Positions 26,153 through 35,513 of a stretch of DNA of 64,000 bases are shown here, piece after piece. The stretch's first letter is position 1; each line of letters begins with the position of its first letter. The stretch is taken from contig DIVG01000062.1 of assembly GCA_002422425.1 (NCBI GenBank), forward strand, positions 60,299-124,298. The letters are read 5' to 3'. The notes under the pieces were generated by a model. That model saw only the letters and a list, made by a program, of their open reading frames with translations, was not told the DNA's origin and made no database searches. Both the position numbers and the translations under genes were made by a program. The DNA comes from Akkermansiaceae bacterium UBA6138 (lineage in GTDB: Bacteria; Verrucomicrobiota; Verrucomicrobiia; Verrucomicrobiales; DEV007).

Positions 26153-27205
26153 ATGACCGCCCCGCTCTCAGTCTCCTCCCGCGCCCGCGGTGCCCTCTAC
26201 GGACTTGCCATCGGCGACGCCCTCGCCATGCCCGCGCACTGGTATTACAACCGTAGCTCCCTGAGGAATGACTACGGGCTCATCGACCGCTTTCTTGCCC
26301 CGAAAAACCCTCATCCCGAGAGCATCCTCTGGCGCTCAAGCTATGAACCGCTCAATGAAAAGGGCGAGATTTTGCATGATCAGGCGATCTACTGGGGGCA
26401 GCGCGGGATCCACTACCATCAGTTTCTCGAGGCCGGGGGGAACACGCTAACGTTGCAACTGGCAATCCGATTGCAGCAGTCTCTCCTTGAAAAAGGCAGC
26501 TACGACTTCGAAGACTACACCCGCCGCTACCTCGACTTTTTCGCCACCCCCGGCCGTCACCGCGATACCTATGTCGAGGAATCCCACCGCGAATTCTTTC
26601 TCAACTATGCCCGGGGACGCAAGCTGGCCCGCTGCGCCGTCGAGGGGAAGCACATCGGAGGCCTCCCGGGGATCATCCCGATCGCGCTACGCTACGCCGA
26701 TGAGCCGGTCACCGCCTGCCGACACGCCCTGCAGCATCTCTCCCTCACCCATCGAGGTAACGACATCGCCGGCGCGGCCGGACTTATTCTCGACATCCTC
26801 CTGCCCGTCCTCGCGGGAGCCGACCTCTTCGAAGTCATTCGCGACCGGCACGCCAGACAAACGAGTGCTTACCTGGGCTTTCCCCTCGGCAAGTGGCTCA
26901 CCGAGCCCGACGAAAACATCATCGGCCCGCACCTCAGTCCCGCCTGTTACCTCGCCGACAGTGTCCCCGCGACGATTTATCTTGCGGCAAAATATCACGA
27001 CGCTCCGCGCGAAGGGCTCATCGCCAACACGATGCTGGGCGGTGACAATGTCCATCGCGGTGCGATTCTTGGTGCCCTGATAGGGGCGGCAAACGGTGAA
27101 GAGGCATGGCCGATCGAGTGGCGCGAGGGACTCCTCGTGCCGCCTCCCCTTCTCGAGCATTTCAACGAGGTTGCGGAACTCAGCGATTCGACTCAGTCGG
27201 CCTGA
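26153..27205 (+). CDS. ADP-ribosylglycohydrolase family protein
   Basis: A 350-residue protein. ATG at 26153; a GTG two codons earlier (26147) is also possible. The first motif ALYGLAIGDALAMPAHW carries the usual start of the DraG/ARH fold. Later segments (HRGNDIAGAAG near 200 and a final NTMLGGDNVHRGAILGALIGA) match the metal-binding GGDnvxRgA signature. Enzymes of this fold remove ADP-ribose from proteins or small molecules, or act on J1-crystallin-like substrates. It follows the App1 gene closely and may be in the same transcript. Confidence 0.85.
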   Translation: MTAPLSVSSRARGALYGLAIGDALAMPAHWYYNRSSLRNDYGLIDRFLAPKNPHPESILWRSSYEPLNEKGEILHDQAIYWGQRGIHYHQFLEAGGNTLTLQLAIRLQQSLLEKGSYDFEDYTRRYLDFFATPGRHRDTYVEESHREFFLNYARGRKLARCAVEGKHIGGLPGIIPIALRYADEPVTACRHALQHLSLTHRGNDIAGAAGLILDILLPVLAGADLFEVIRDRHARQTSAYLGFPLGKWLTEPDENIIGPHLSPACYLADSVPATIYLAAKYHDAPREGLIANTMLGGDNVHRGAILGALIGAANGEEAWPIEWREGLLVPPPLLEHFNEVAELSDSTQSA

Positions 27206-27464
27206 AGGTCAAAACAACGCGGAAGCGATGGTTAAACGGTTCATGCTCGAGCCATGGTTCCTGAAACAGATAAAATCCACGGGCCTCGTAAAAGATGATT
27301 TCATCGCGAATGAGTGGCTCCAGGGTTTCGTAGGGAGTCGTATCAACGAACCACTCCATTTGCCGATGCAATCGACGCTTGACCGCACAAAACCGCGAAA
27401 TAAGGCGATCCTCGAGATCCTGGATATGAGCAAGCACTTCGTTTTTTTTCATGGGGAACGCCAT
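27180..27464 (-). CDS. Small hypothetical protein
   Basis: A 94-residue protein; an inner ATG at 27452 (MKKNEVLAH) is an alternative start. The composition is balanced, with aromatic-rich segments (YEARGFYLFQEPWLEHEPF) and a probable N-terminal helix, and it reads like a real soluble protein rather than a shadow. Its 3' end overlaps the end of the ADP-ribosylglycohydrolase gene by 26 bp on the other strand. I recognise no family. Confidence 0.45.
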   Translation of the reverse strand: MAFPMKKNEVLAHIQDLEDRLISRFCAVKRRLHRQMEWFVDTTPYETLEPLIRDEIIFYEARGFYLFQEPWLEHEPFNHRFRVVLTFRPTESNR

Positions 27465-27510
27465 GTCTACGCTCGCCTGTAAAAACCGGTCTTAAAAATT
27501 CGCCCGCCCA

Positions 27511-27846
27511 ATGAGACCACTCCCCGAAACCGTTTTCCGCCATCTTCTCCTCGCCCATTTCGCCGCCACCTGCGCCATGACCGGGGTGATCTGGGTCGTC
27601 CAACTTGTCATCTATCCCCAGTTCAGCACGCTGGGGGCGGAGGTGTTCCCGCGCTACCATGCGCAATACACCGGACTCGTCACTCTCGTCGTCGGCCCTC
27701 TCATGATCCTGGAGATCGTCACCGCGACGCTGATCTTTCTGCAGCGGCAACTCTGCCCTCTTTCGATTATCCGCCGTGCCTTCACCCGCCCGCGCCGAAA
27801 AACTTCTCGCGAAGGGCAAGGGAAGGTCGTTGGCCGGTCAGGGTGA
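27511..27846 (+). pseudogene. Truncated multi-span membrane protein
   Basis: The first about 83 residues look like a real membrane protein: a span at about 12-35 (MTGVIWVVQLVIYPQF), the FPRYHAQYTGLVTLVVGPLMILE segment, and a second span. Related four-span proteins of about 150 residues continue with two more helices. Here the frame instead turns into a basic tail (RRAFTRPRRKTSREG) that runs into the 3' end of the symporter gene on the other strand. The 3' half is therefore missing. Confidence 0.55.
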
Positions 27847-29653
27847 GACCTATAATAACAAGAGACGAGGCGAGTACCGCCCAGATGAAGGGATGCAGAC
27901 CGAGGAGGAGATATTCTCCGAATTTTCCCGTCCGCAGATATCCCACGAAATAGAGAAGGAGGATCGTGATGCCTCCGCTCATCATTCCGCCGACGGCGGC
28001 AGCCGAAGTCATGCGGGACCAGTAAAGAGCAAATACCATCGGGGCGAGGAAAGAAGCCCCGAGCCCTGCCGAAGCGAAAACGATAAGGTGCTGGAGAAAC
28101 TGGGGCGGATGAAGAACCGCGAGCACCCCGAGGATCCCGACGACGAGAGTGACGAGATAACTCAGTCGCTTAACCTGCTTCTCGGTTGCAGACGGGTTGA
28201 TCGAAGTCTGGTAGACATCACGAACGACACCCGAGGAAACAAGGATAAGGAAACTGTCAACGCTCGACATCACCGCAGCGAAGGGGGCAGCCACGAGAAA
28301 GCCCGCAAGCCAGGGTATACCGGCCGTATAAGTGAGCTGCGCCGCCATCTCCGGCATGATACGATCAGGGTGGATTTCCATCCCCGGCATGAGGACGCGC
28401 GCACAGGTAAAAATGATGATCAGCGGGAAATAGATGATCGCGAAATAGAAAGCGATCATCACCATGGAGCGGCGCAGAGTAAGGGTATCCCGATAGGCCA
28501 TCTGCCGAACCATGTAGCTCGGCTGCCCCGCCCCACTGAAGTTCCAGAAGGCAAAAAAGCTCAGCGCGAGAAGGACGCTGAGAAATCCGTGGGGGCTGTC
28601 GGCGGAAGGGCCGGGGGCACTGGTGTAGACCCCTTTCTGCCCGGCCCCGTAGGCATAGGTTTTTGTTTCCCCGGCAGGGACGGCACGCACAGGGACCCTG
28701 CGATCAACCCGTGCGCGAACTTTTTCAATCTCGGCAGGAGTCGTGAGCTTGAGAGCTTCAACCGGAAGGGAGAGAGTCTCGCCAGCCGGAATCGTCACAC
28801 TCGATTTCAATCGGATGATGTCCCCGCTACCGCTGGCTTCGATCCAGCGCCCCCGGGCGAATCGTTGCGCGTCTGGAGAGACCGGAACCTCCAGCGAGAC
28901 CGTGACAAATTCAGGCGGGGTCATCGCCGCGAGCTGACGAGTCGCATTCCCGAGACCGTCGACCTGACGGATCGCAAAGACGAGCATGAGGATGACCCCG
29001 ACAAGCATGACGAGCCCCTGCATCACATCGGTCCAGACAACGGCGCGGAAGCCGCCGTAGGTCGTGTAAATAATGACGGATGTGGCGAAAATAATAAGAC
29101 AAAGGAGATAGTCGCCCTCGGCCGCCCCGATCCAGGGGATCCCTGCGGTAATCGATTCCAGCTTCAGGACGATACCCTGATACACGGCCGCGTCCTCAAG
29201 CAGAGTCGCCATGATCTCCGCTCCGGCTTTGAACTGGGCCATGAGAAAAAAGAACATAAAAAAGAGCAGCAGGATGGTCGCAAGATTTCCCACGGAGTGA
29301 CTCTCAAAGCGACGGCGCAGGACTTCGGGAACGGTGATGGCACCGGCAAGGCGGCTGACCTGATTGATGCGCTTGGCGAGGAGGCCGAGCGCCACCATCG
29401 GGACGATCATGTAGCCGCCGATCCACCAGGCGAGAACCCAGCCGTGGGTGTAGATAAGCGACGGGAAACCCATAAAAGTGCCTCCCGAGGCCGAAGTCGC
29501 CGCGTAGGTGAACGCAAAAGCCCACAACCCGATGTTGCGACTCCCGAGGAAGTATTCGTTCACAAAGGACTTCGATTGTCCCGACCGGTTCGCGAGGATC
29601 GCAAGCAGAAAGACGATGGCCAGATAGATGCTAAACGTAACAATAGCGGTCAT
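27782..29653 (-). CDS. Sodium:solute symporter family protein with large loop insert
   Basis: A 623-residue inner-membrane transporter of the SSS family. Twelve or more helices are visible, with the family's early GSRNIGLWAFAFTYAATSASGGTF and the later AAPFAAVMSSVDSFLILVSS near the sodium site. A hydrophilic stretch of about 100 residues (about 250-355) interrupts the helices and is larger than usual for the family. The start overlaps the stop of the small membrane gene (4 bp, 29650-29653). The arrangement resembles panF with yhdT, a symporter with a small helper. The substrate cannot be read from sequence. Confidence 0.88.
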   Translation of the reverse strand: MTAIVTFSIYLAIVFLLAILANRSGQSKSFVNEYFLGSRNIGLWAFAFTYAATSASGGTFMGFPSLIYTHGWVLAWWIGGYMIVPMVALGLLAKRINQVSRLAGAITVPEVLRRRFESHSVGNLATILLLFFMFFFLMAQFKAGAEIMATLLEDAAVYQGIVLKLESITAGIPWIGAAEGDYLLCLIIFATSVIIYTTYGGFRAVVWTDVMQGLVMLVGVILMLVFAIRQVDGLGNATRQLAAMTPPEFVTVSLEVPVSPDAQRFARGRWIEASGSGDIIRLKSSVTIPAGETLSLPVEALKLTTPAEIEKVRARVDRRVPVRAVPAGETKTYAYGAGQKGVYTSAPGPSADSPHGFLSVLLALSFFAFWNFSGAGQPSYMVRQMAYRDTLTLRRSMVMIAFYFAIIYFPLIIIFTCARVLMPGMEIHPDRIMPEMAAQLTYTAGIPWLAGFLVAAPFAAVMSSVDSFLILVSSGVVRDVYQTSINPSATEKQVKRLSYLVTLVVGILGVLAVLHPPQFLQHLIVFASAGLGASFLAPMVFALYWSRMTSAAAVGGMMSGGITILLLYFVGYLRTGKFGEYLLLGLHPFIWAVLASSLVIIGLTLTGQRPSLALREKFFGAGG

Positions 29654-29961
29654 TTCCCCTCCCTTTCAGCCTCGGTTTCCGGAGCCCCGTCATGCAGGGG
29701 CGTATCTTTCATAAAGCGCATCGCGAACCAGGTCGTAAGGACGACAGCAACCATCCAGGGAGTAAATATTCCGAAAGTAATCCATCGGGGCATTCCCAGA
29801 ACCGGATCCGGGAGAGACGCCTCTTCCGTGAAGGCATGGGTCGCGTTGTAGCCGATCGTCCAGGCGGCAAAGACGATCCACGCGGCCAGCATGACCCATA
29901 ACTCGCGGCGGGTCTGCCTGAATGAGGCAGCTAAATCAGTCTTGTCTTCGGAGTCGGGCAT
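29650..29961 (-). CDS. Small two-span membrane protein, symporter partner (YhdT/DUF997-like)
   Basis: A 103-residue protein with a charged N-terminus, a first span (WVMLAAWIVFAAWTIGY), a loop with PDPVLGMPRWITFGIF, and a second span (WMVAVVLTTWFAMRFM). Its length, two spans and translational coupling (ATGA) to an SSS transporter fit the YhdT-like family that accompanies PanF. A role in assembly or stability of the transporter is inferred. Confidence 0.75.
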   Translation of the reverse strand: MPDSEDKTDLAASFRQTRRELWVMLAAWIVFAAWTIGYNATHAFTEEASLPDPVLGMPRWITFGIFTPWMVAVVLTTWFAMRFMKDTPLHDGAPETEAEREGK

Positions 29962-30084
29962 GGGGAGATCTTTAGCGACTCATCAGCCCTAAACGAGAAA
30001 AAAATTCTCCCCGATGACGTGCTCCGCCCAAATTCCCTGTTTATGGCTCTTGGCGGGAGGCCCGTTCCCGCCTATATCGGAGCC

Positions 30085-31218
30085 ATGCTCTCCGATACTG
30101 ATCGCAACCGCCATTTCCCCTCCCTCGAGGGCATGACTTACCTCAACACGGCAGCGGAAGGCATTCCACCCGTCGCCGCAGGCGAGGCGCTGCGACGCTA
30201 TTTTTCGGACAAGATCAGGGGCATGGACGGACGCGTCCTCTTTGCCCGCGAGTTCGATGCCTGCCGGGAAAGTGCGGCGGGCCTGCTCGGGCTGAGCGCG
30301 GATGAGGTCTCCTTCGCCTCCTCGACGTCCGAGGCCTATAATCTCCTGGCAACGGCAATGTCTTTTTCCGGAGGCGACGATCTTGTCATCACGAACCTTG
30401 ATTTCCCCTCGGGCGTGACGCCGTGGCTACAGCACGGGGACGGGCCGATCGTGCGACTGTGGGAACACCGCGACGGCGTCCTTGAGCTCGACGATCTCGC
30501 GGCGATGCTGAGCGAAAAGACGAAGCTGGTGCAAGTATCACTGGTGAGTTTTCTGACCGGCTATCGACTCCCCTGGGCCTCCTTTCGCGACCTCGTGCGG
30601 CAGCGGGCGCCCCGGGCGATTCTGGCGGTCGATGTGACTCAGGCGGCGGGCCGGATCGAACTGGACTGTCTCGATGCCGACTGTCTCCTCGCGAGCACCT
30701 ACAAATGGCTCCTCGGCACGCACGGCGGCTGTCTCGTGGCGGTGCCGACTCATGCCCGGGATAAAGTGGTCGTGCGGGCGGGCGGGTGGTTCCATCTCGC
30801 CAACGCCTTCGAGAGCGATCGCTTCAGCCGGGTCGAGCCTTTTCCCGGCGTCCGCGGATTCGCCGTCGGGATGCCGGTTTATCCCGCCATCTACGCGCTG
30901 CGGGCGGGCATCGAGACGATCCGGGAAACGGGAATCGCCGCCATCGCCGCCCATGCCGACGCGCTCGTCGCCCGGCTCCACGAGGGTCTCGCCGATCTCG
31001 GCTACGCAACACTTTCTCCGGCTCAGCCCGGGAACAGCTCGGGCATCGCGGCAATACGCACGACGGACGATGCCGCGATCCACTCACACCTTCTCTCGCG
31101 GAACATCCACGTGATGTGCCAGGCGGGACGAATCCGCTTTGCGGTCCACGGCTATAACCGACGCGAGGACATCGATGCCGTTATCGCGGCGCTCGCCGAC
31201 TACCGGGCGAATTCCTAA
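30085..31218 (+). CDS. Class V aminotransferase-fold PLP enzyme
   Basis: A 377-residue protein. The ATG at 30085 (MLSDTDRNRHFP) is chosen because the first recognisable family residues (MTYLNTAAEGIPP) follow soon after; the frame is open to 30019. The cofactor lysine lies in CLLASTYKWLLGTHGG near residue 215, and the AVDVTQAAGRIELD segment supplies the PLP-ring aspartate. The set of motifs is that of cysteine-desulfurase/isopenicillin-epimerase-like enzymes. The substrate is not predictable. It is divergent from the symporter operon and convergent with the amidohydrolase gene. Confidence 0.85.
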   Translation: MLSDTDRNRHFPSLEGMTYLNTAAEGIPPVAAGEALRRYFSDKIRGMDGRVLFAREFDACRESAAGLLGLSADEVSFASSTSEAYNLLATAMSFSGGDDLVITNLDFPSGVTPWLQHGDGPIVRLWEHRDGVLELDDLAAMLSEKTKLVQVSLVSFLTGYRLPWASFRDLVRQRAPRAILAVDVTQAAGRIELDCLDADCLLASTYKWLLGTHGGCLVAVPTHARDKVVVRAGGWFHLANAFESDRFSRVEPFPGVRGFAVGMPVYPAIYALRAGIETIRETGIAAIAAHADALVARLHEGLADLGYATLSPAQPGNSSGIAAIRTTDDAAIHSHLLSRNIHVMCQAGRIRFAVHGYNRREDIDAVIAALADYRANS

Positions 31219-31222
31219 CAAA

Positions 31223-32149
31223 TCAGCTAAAGAACACTTTCTCCGCAGTCTCTTTCATGAGATCGCGCTTTTCCGGAGTTGAGAGAAAATCGAGTTTTTC
31301 CTGAACGAGCGCGACTGAGGCGGCGTAAGTATGTTCCCCCTGGACCTGATAAGGACAGTCCGAGCCCCACATGAGTCGGCCTGAACCATAGGCATCGCGA
31401 AGCTGGCGTATCATGGGAGCGAGATCGGTGTAGGGCGGCTTCTTCAGTCCGAGCGCGTAAAAGGCCGAGGTCTTCACGTAGACATTTTTAAAGACGGCGA
31501 GTGCGAGGAGCTGATCGAGTTCGCCCGGATCGATTGTCCCTTTTGCTCCGATCCGGGCGAAGTGGTCAATCACAACAGTGGTGTCAGGATATCTTTCGCA
31601 CATGGTCTGAATGACCGGGAGCGAAGCGGGATCGGTGAGGCAGCATATCGCGAGGCCTTCCTCGCCGCCGACTTTCCACATCTCGTGAATGCCCGCCGCG
31701 TTGGCCCAGTCTTTGGTGCGGTCGGGAAAGGCGTAAAGTCGGAATCCGCGGACGCCCTTCCTGCCGAGTTCCTTCATCCGTTTCCCCACGGCGGGCGCTG
31801 ATTCGTCGACAATCCCGACACCGCGATAGCGATCGGGATCGGACTGGATCACATCGAGCATGTAGGAGTTGTCATACTGGTAAAAGCTCATCTGGATGAG
31901 AACGGTTCGCGTCACTCCGGTGCCCTTTTGATGACCGAGGAGAATGGCCGGATCAAAGATCCCGGGCTCGATTTTTTTCCCGGCGAAGGATTCGGCGATC
32001 GGGTAGTTGTCGCGGTCCGCCGGCCAGACATGGACATGGGAATCGATGAGTCCGTCCTTCACGGCGGCGTCGGCGCAAAGTGACATCGCCGGTCCGAACG
32101 AGAGGGCTCCGGTAGTGGTGAGAAAGGTGCGGCGGGTCGGGTTAGTCAT
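31223..32149 (-). CDS. Tat-exported amidohydrolase (TIM-barrel hydrolase)
   Basis: A 308-residue protein. The start at 32149 gives a twin-arginine signal (PTRRTFLTTTGAL). The catalytic part begins GLIDSHVHVWP with the HxH metal pair and later has a TTVVIDHFARIG segment and a final RLMWGSDCPYQ segment with the conserved aspartate, as in the amidohydrolase-2 family of decarboxylases and lactonases. Its first 4 bp overlap the end of the M20 peptidase gene, so both are likely co-translated. Confidence 0.85.
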   Translation of the reverse strand: MTNPTRRTFLTTTGALSFGPAMSLCADAAVKDGLIDSHVHVWPADRDNYPIAESFAGKKIEPGIFDPAILLGHQKGTGVTRTVLIQMSFYQYDNSYMLDVIQSDPDRYRGVGIVDESAPAVGKRMKELGRKGVRGFRLYAFPDRTKDWANAAGIHEMWKVGGEEGLAICCLTDPASLPVIQTMCERYPDTTVVIDHFARIGAKGTIDPGELDQLLALAVFKNVYVKTSAFYALGLKKPPYTDLAPMIRQLRDAYGSGRLMWGSDCPYQVQGEHTYAASVALVQEKLDFLSTPEKRDLMKETAEKVFFS

Positions 32150-33285
32150 GATCCGTAGCTGAGCAAAAAACGGCGGTGAAAGGCAAGGGCCATCTCTACC
32201 TGATCGAGGTCGACCCACTCGACGGCGGCGTGCGCCTGATCGATCGAACCGGGGCCGAAGATGATCCCGGGAATACCGGCGCGATGGAGCTTGGTGACAT
32301 CGCAGCCAAAGGGAACCCCGGCCGGAGCCGGGTCTAACCCCATCTCAGCAAGGATGGCCCCGGCCGATCGCATCAGTGGAGAATCCGGCGAAGTCTCCAT
32401 CGCCTCGTCGGAGAGTCGGGGCGGATGGATCATGACCTCTCCGTCGCGAAAATCGGCTAGCACCGCTTCGTATTCGCTGAGGACAGTCATGCCCGTCTCG
32501 CCAGGCAGCATGCGGCGATCGAGCGTGATAAGGCAACGCTCGGGCACAAAATTGACCTGGGCACCTCCTTCGATGAGCGATATCGTGCAGGTCGCCTCGC
32601 CCACGTGCGGGTGCGTGCGCGACCGCAGCGCGGCATGATGGCGCTCGAGATGGTCTATCACTCTCGCCATGGTCACGATGGCATTTATCCCGAGGTGCGG
32701 CTTGGAGCTATGCGCGGCGAGACCGCGGGTCTCGATCTGCCAGCGCAGGACACCCTTGTTGCACGAGACCGCCCTAAGTTCGGTCGGTTCGGCGACGATG
32801 GCGGCCTCGGGATGAATCCCCCGTTCATGCAGCCAGTCGATGAGTCGGAGGACGCCGCGAAAGGCGTTTTCCTCATCGATGACGGCGGCAAAATAGACGT
32901 CGCAGGGCGGAGTCGCTCCCTCGGCGCGCAGGCTCGTCAGCGCGATCATCATTGCGGCGAGACCGGCTTTGGTATCACAGGATCCACGTCCATAGAGGCG
33001 ACCATCTTTAATCACCGGATCAAAGGGTGGAATCGTCATGTCGGTGACCGAGACGGTGTCGAGGTGGGCCTCGAGGAGGACGGACCGCGACGAATCACGA
33101 CCGGGAAGCCGGGCCATGATGTTAGATCGTCCCGGAAGCACTTCATCCTCCCACACCTCAAGCCCGGCCTTTTCGAGAAATTCCCTTACAAATGCACCAA
33201 TCTCGGCCTCCCCGGGGCCGGACCACTCGGGATTGATGCTGTTGATCGAGATAAGTCTGGCAAGGGTGCCGGTGAGGTCGTCCAT
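32146..33285 (-). CDS. M20 family metallopeptidase (ArgE/DapE-like)
   Basis: A 379-residue cytoplasmic enzyme. The start at 33285 (MDDLTGTLARLIS) is the usual family start; the frame is open to 33360. Zinc-ligand motifs are LLEAHLDTVSV (His, Asp), GRGSCDTKAGLAAM (Asp), DEENAF (catalytic Glu), and IVAEPTELR (Glu), with a dimerisation insert in between. Members deacylate N-acyl amino acids or succinyl-diaminopimelate, or act on dipeptides; the exact substrate is open. It precedes the amidohydrolase gene on the minus strand with a 4-bp overlap. Confidence 0.88.
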   Translation of the reverse strand: MDDLTGTLARLISINSINPEWSGPGEAEIGAFVREFLEKAGLEVWEDEVLPGRSNIMARLPGRDSSRSVLLEAHLDTVSVTDMTIPPFDPVIKDGRLYGRGSCDTKAGLAAMMIALTSLRAEGATPPCDVYFAAVIDEENAFRGVLRLIDWLHERGIHPEAAIVAEPTELRAVSCNKGVLRWQIETRGLAAHSSKPHLGINAIVTMARVIDHLERHHAALRSRTHPHVGEATCTISLIEGGAQVNFVPERCLITLDRRMLPGETGMTVLSEYEAVLADFRDGEVMIHPPRLSDEAMETSPDSPLMRSAGAILAEMGLDPAPAGVPFGCDVTKLHRAGIPGIIFGPGSIDQAHAAVEWVDLDQVEMALAFHRRFLLSYGS

Positions 33286-33375
33286 AGAGCGACAAAATGG
33301 TGCCTCTGCGGCGAAAACGATACGGGAATTTGCAGTCGTTTTTGCGCCAGAGGACATCACGCGCTAGCCTCGGCC

Positions 33376-34101
33376 ATGAATGAACCTGTTGTCATCATCG
33401 GAATCGACCTGGCCTGGGGTGAGAAAAATCCCGACGGCGTAACCATCCTCACCTTCGACAAGGGAATCGACCGGCCCGCCTCGGCTATGGCGACCGGCCT
33501 CACGCGCGGCGACGAAGATCTTCTCAGCGCGGTGAACCGCGCCGCCGTCCATCCGGCCGTGATGATCGCGGTCGATGCACCATTGCTCTGTATCAATGAG
33601 AGCGGTTCCCGCCCCGTCGACAAGCTCTGCAGCGCCCTCTTTCGCGCGGAAGAGGCCGGATCCTACCCGGTCAATCGCGGTCTCTGCCGCCGTCCTTTTC
33701 GCATCGCCGACACGCTGCGCGAGAGCGGCTACGCGCTCACGACCTCCCTTGAGCGGTCCCCGCGTTTCGCGTGCGAAGTCTACCCGCATCCCGCCGCGAT
33801 CAGGCTCTTCGGGCTCGATAAAACGATCAAATACAAAAAAGGCCGAGTCGCGGCGCGGCGCGGCGAATTCGCCCGCTATCAGAATTGCCTGAAGTTTTTT
33901 CTAGCACGGGAGATCCCCGAGCTTGCCGCCTCGCCCGAACATGAATCACTCTTTTGCGCCCCCTGGCGGAAGCCGGTCGAGGACCAGATCGACTCCATCC
34001 TCTGCGCCGCGATCGCTCACCGCCATCTCCGCTACCACGGGACACGCAGCGAGGTGCTCGGCGACGACGAGACGGGTCATATGCTCATTCCCAGGCTCTG
34101 A
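33376..34101 (+). CDS. DUF429 family protein
   Basis: A 241-residue protein. The ATG at 33376 gives the family start (VVIIGIDLAWG, the RNase-H-like fold strand with an Asp). Other landmarks are MIAVDAPLLCINESGSRPVD, FACEVYPHPAAIRLFGLDK, and EDQIDSILCAAIAHRH. The fold suggests a nuclease or nucleotide-binding protein, but the family's activity is not defined. The next gene follows, with a possible overlapping start at 34101. Confidence 0.82.
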   Translation: MNEPVVIIGIDLAWGEKNPDGVTILTFDKGIDRPASAMATGLTRGDEDLLSAVNRAAVHPAVMIAVDAPLLCINESGSRPVDKLCSALFRAEEAGSYPVNRGLCRRPFRIADTLRESGYALTTSLERSPRFACEVYPHPAAIRLFGLDKTIKYKKGRVAARRGEFARYQNCLKFFLAREIPELAASPEHESLFCAPWRKPVEDQIDSILCAAIAHRHLRYHGTRSEVLGDDETGHMLIPRL

Positions 34102-34130
34102 TGAGGTCGGGAGACGTAATCCGAGCTGGC

Positions 34131-35504
34131 ATGACGGACCTTCATTTCACCAAAAGCAGCAACATCAGCGCCCCGGTCGAGTCGTTGCGCGACTGGCACT
34201 TTCGCCCCGGGGCCTTCGGGCGGCTCAACCCGCCGTGGGAAAAGGCGCGCGTTCTTTCCGAACCCGGGCCCCTCGTCGATGGATTCCGCGCCGTCATTGA
34301 GGTCACGGCCGGCCCGATCAAACAGCTCTGGACCGCCGATCACGAGATCACCGGCGACGGTTTCATCGACCGGCAGATCTCGGGGCCCTTCGCCCGCTGG
34401 GAACATCACCACCAGTTTCAAGCGACCGGCCCGAAGACAAGCCGACTTACCGATTCGATCACCTTCCGGCTTCCGCTTGGGGCACCGGGCCGACTCTTCG
34501 GAGAATCTTTTGTGCGAAAAAAGCTTGAGCGCATGTTCGACTACCGCCACGCCGTGACCGGGGCCGACCTTGCCCGCGCCGCCCGGAATCCGCCTCCGCA
34601 ATCCCTCCGCGTTCTCGTGACGGGGGCGAGCGGTATGCTCGGGCGCCCCCTCTGCGCCTATCTCGAAACGCAGGGGCATGAGGTCCACCGCGTGACCCGC
34701 CGGGTAACCGGGCCCGACGAGATCGCATGGGATCCCGAAGCCGGAACGTTCGATCTCCCTGCCGGAGCCGCCTACGACGCCGCGATCCATCTTGCCGGGG
34801 AAAATGTCGCCGACGCCCGCTGGAGCCCCGAAAAAAAACGCCGCATCCTCGAAAGCCGCCGTCTTGGAACGAGGCTCTTTGCCCGCACCCTCGCGGCGAT
34901 GGAGCGGCCTCCGACAGTTCTCGTCAGTGCCTCAGGTTCGGGCATTTATCCGCACGACGGGGAGATCCATGACGAGTCATCGGAGGTCGGCGACCATTAT
35001 CTAAGCCAGGTCTGCCGGGTCTGGGAGGAGGAAACCGCCCCGGCAAAGGAAGCCGGAATACGCGTTGTCCTCGCCCGGATCGGGGTCGTCCTCAGTCCGA
35101 CCGGCGGAGCCTTGCAAAAGATGTTACCGGTCTTCCTGGCCGGGGCGGGCGGTCCTATCGGATCGGGCAAGCAGCGCCTTTCATGGATCGCGATGGACGA
35201 CGTCCTCGACCTTCTCCACCGCGCCACCTTCGAGACGTCGTGGGAGGGCCCTGTCAATCTCACCGCCCCCGAACCGATCACCAATCGCGATTTCGCCAGC
35301 ACCCTTGCCCGGGTTCTACACCGCCCTTCCCTGATCACCGCCCCCGCAGCGGCAATCAAGACTATCTTTGGTGAAATGGCCGACGAAACGCTCCTCGCCG
35401 ACCTCGCCGTGGTCCCTCGCCGACTTTTTTCCCTTGGCTATTCCTTCAGATTTCCCGACCTTGATTCGGCCCTCCGACATCTTCTCGGCCGCCCGCTCTC
35501 CTGA
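34131..35504 (+). CDS. TIGR01777 family oxidoreductase with N-terminal SRPBCC domain
   Basis: A 457-residue fusion. Residues 1-150 form an SRPBCC ligand-binding fold (START-like; HFRPGAFGRLNPPWE, HHQFQATG). Residues about 160-457 are the extended short-chain dehydrogenase domain, starting VLVTGASGMLGRPL (NAD(P)-binding) and including ALETQGH-like and HLAGENVADARW segments, then SASGSGIYPHDGEIHDE. E. coli YfcH is the stand-alone form; the SRPBCC fusion is common. ATG 34131 is used; ATG 34101, overlapping the previous stop, would add ten residues. Function unknown; it is probably co-transcribed with the FAD oxidoreductase gene 9 bp on. Confidence 0.87.
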   Translation: MTDLHFTKSSNISAPVESLRDWHFRPGAFGRLNPPWEKARVLSEPGPLVDGFRAVIEVTAGPIKQLWTADHEITGDGFIDRQISGPFARWEHHHQFQATGPKTSRLTDSITFRLPLGAPGRLFGESFVRKKLERMFDYRHAVTGADLARAARNPPPQSLRVLVTGASGMLGRPLCAYLETQGHEVHRVTRRVTGPDEIAWDPEAGTFDLPAGAAYDAAIHLAGENVADARWSPEKKRRILESRRLGTRLFARTLAAMERPPTVLVSASGSGIYPHDGEIHDESSEVGDHYLSQVCRVWEEETAPAKEAGIRVVLARIGVVLSPTGGALQKMLPVFLAGAGGPIGSGKQRLSWIAMDDVLDLLHRATFETSWEGPVNLTAPEPITNRDFASTLARVLHRPSLITAPAAAIKTIFGEMADETLLADLAVVPRRLFSLGYSFRFPDLDSALRHLLGRPLS

Positions 35505-35513
35505 TTTCGATCC

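Noticed and set aside
27776..29851. 691-residue plus-strand reading frame
   Set aside because: Runs opposite the clearly coding sodium symporter gene. The translation is His/Arg/Asp-rich and disordered, typical of antisense frames in GC-rich DNA.
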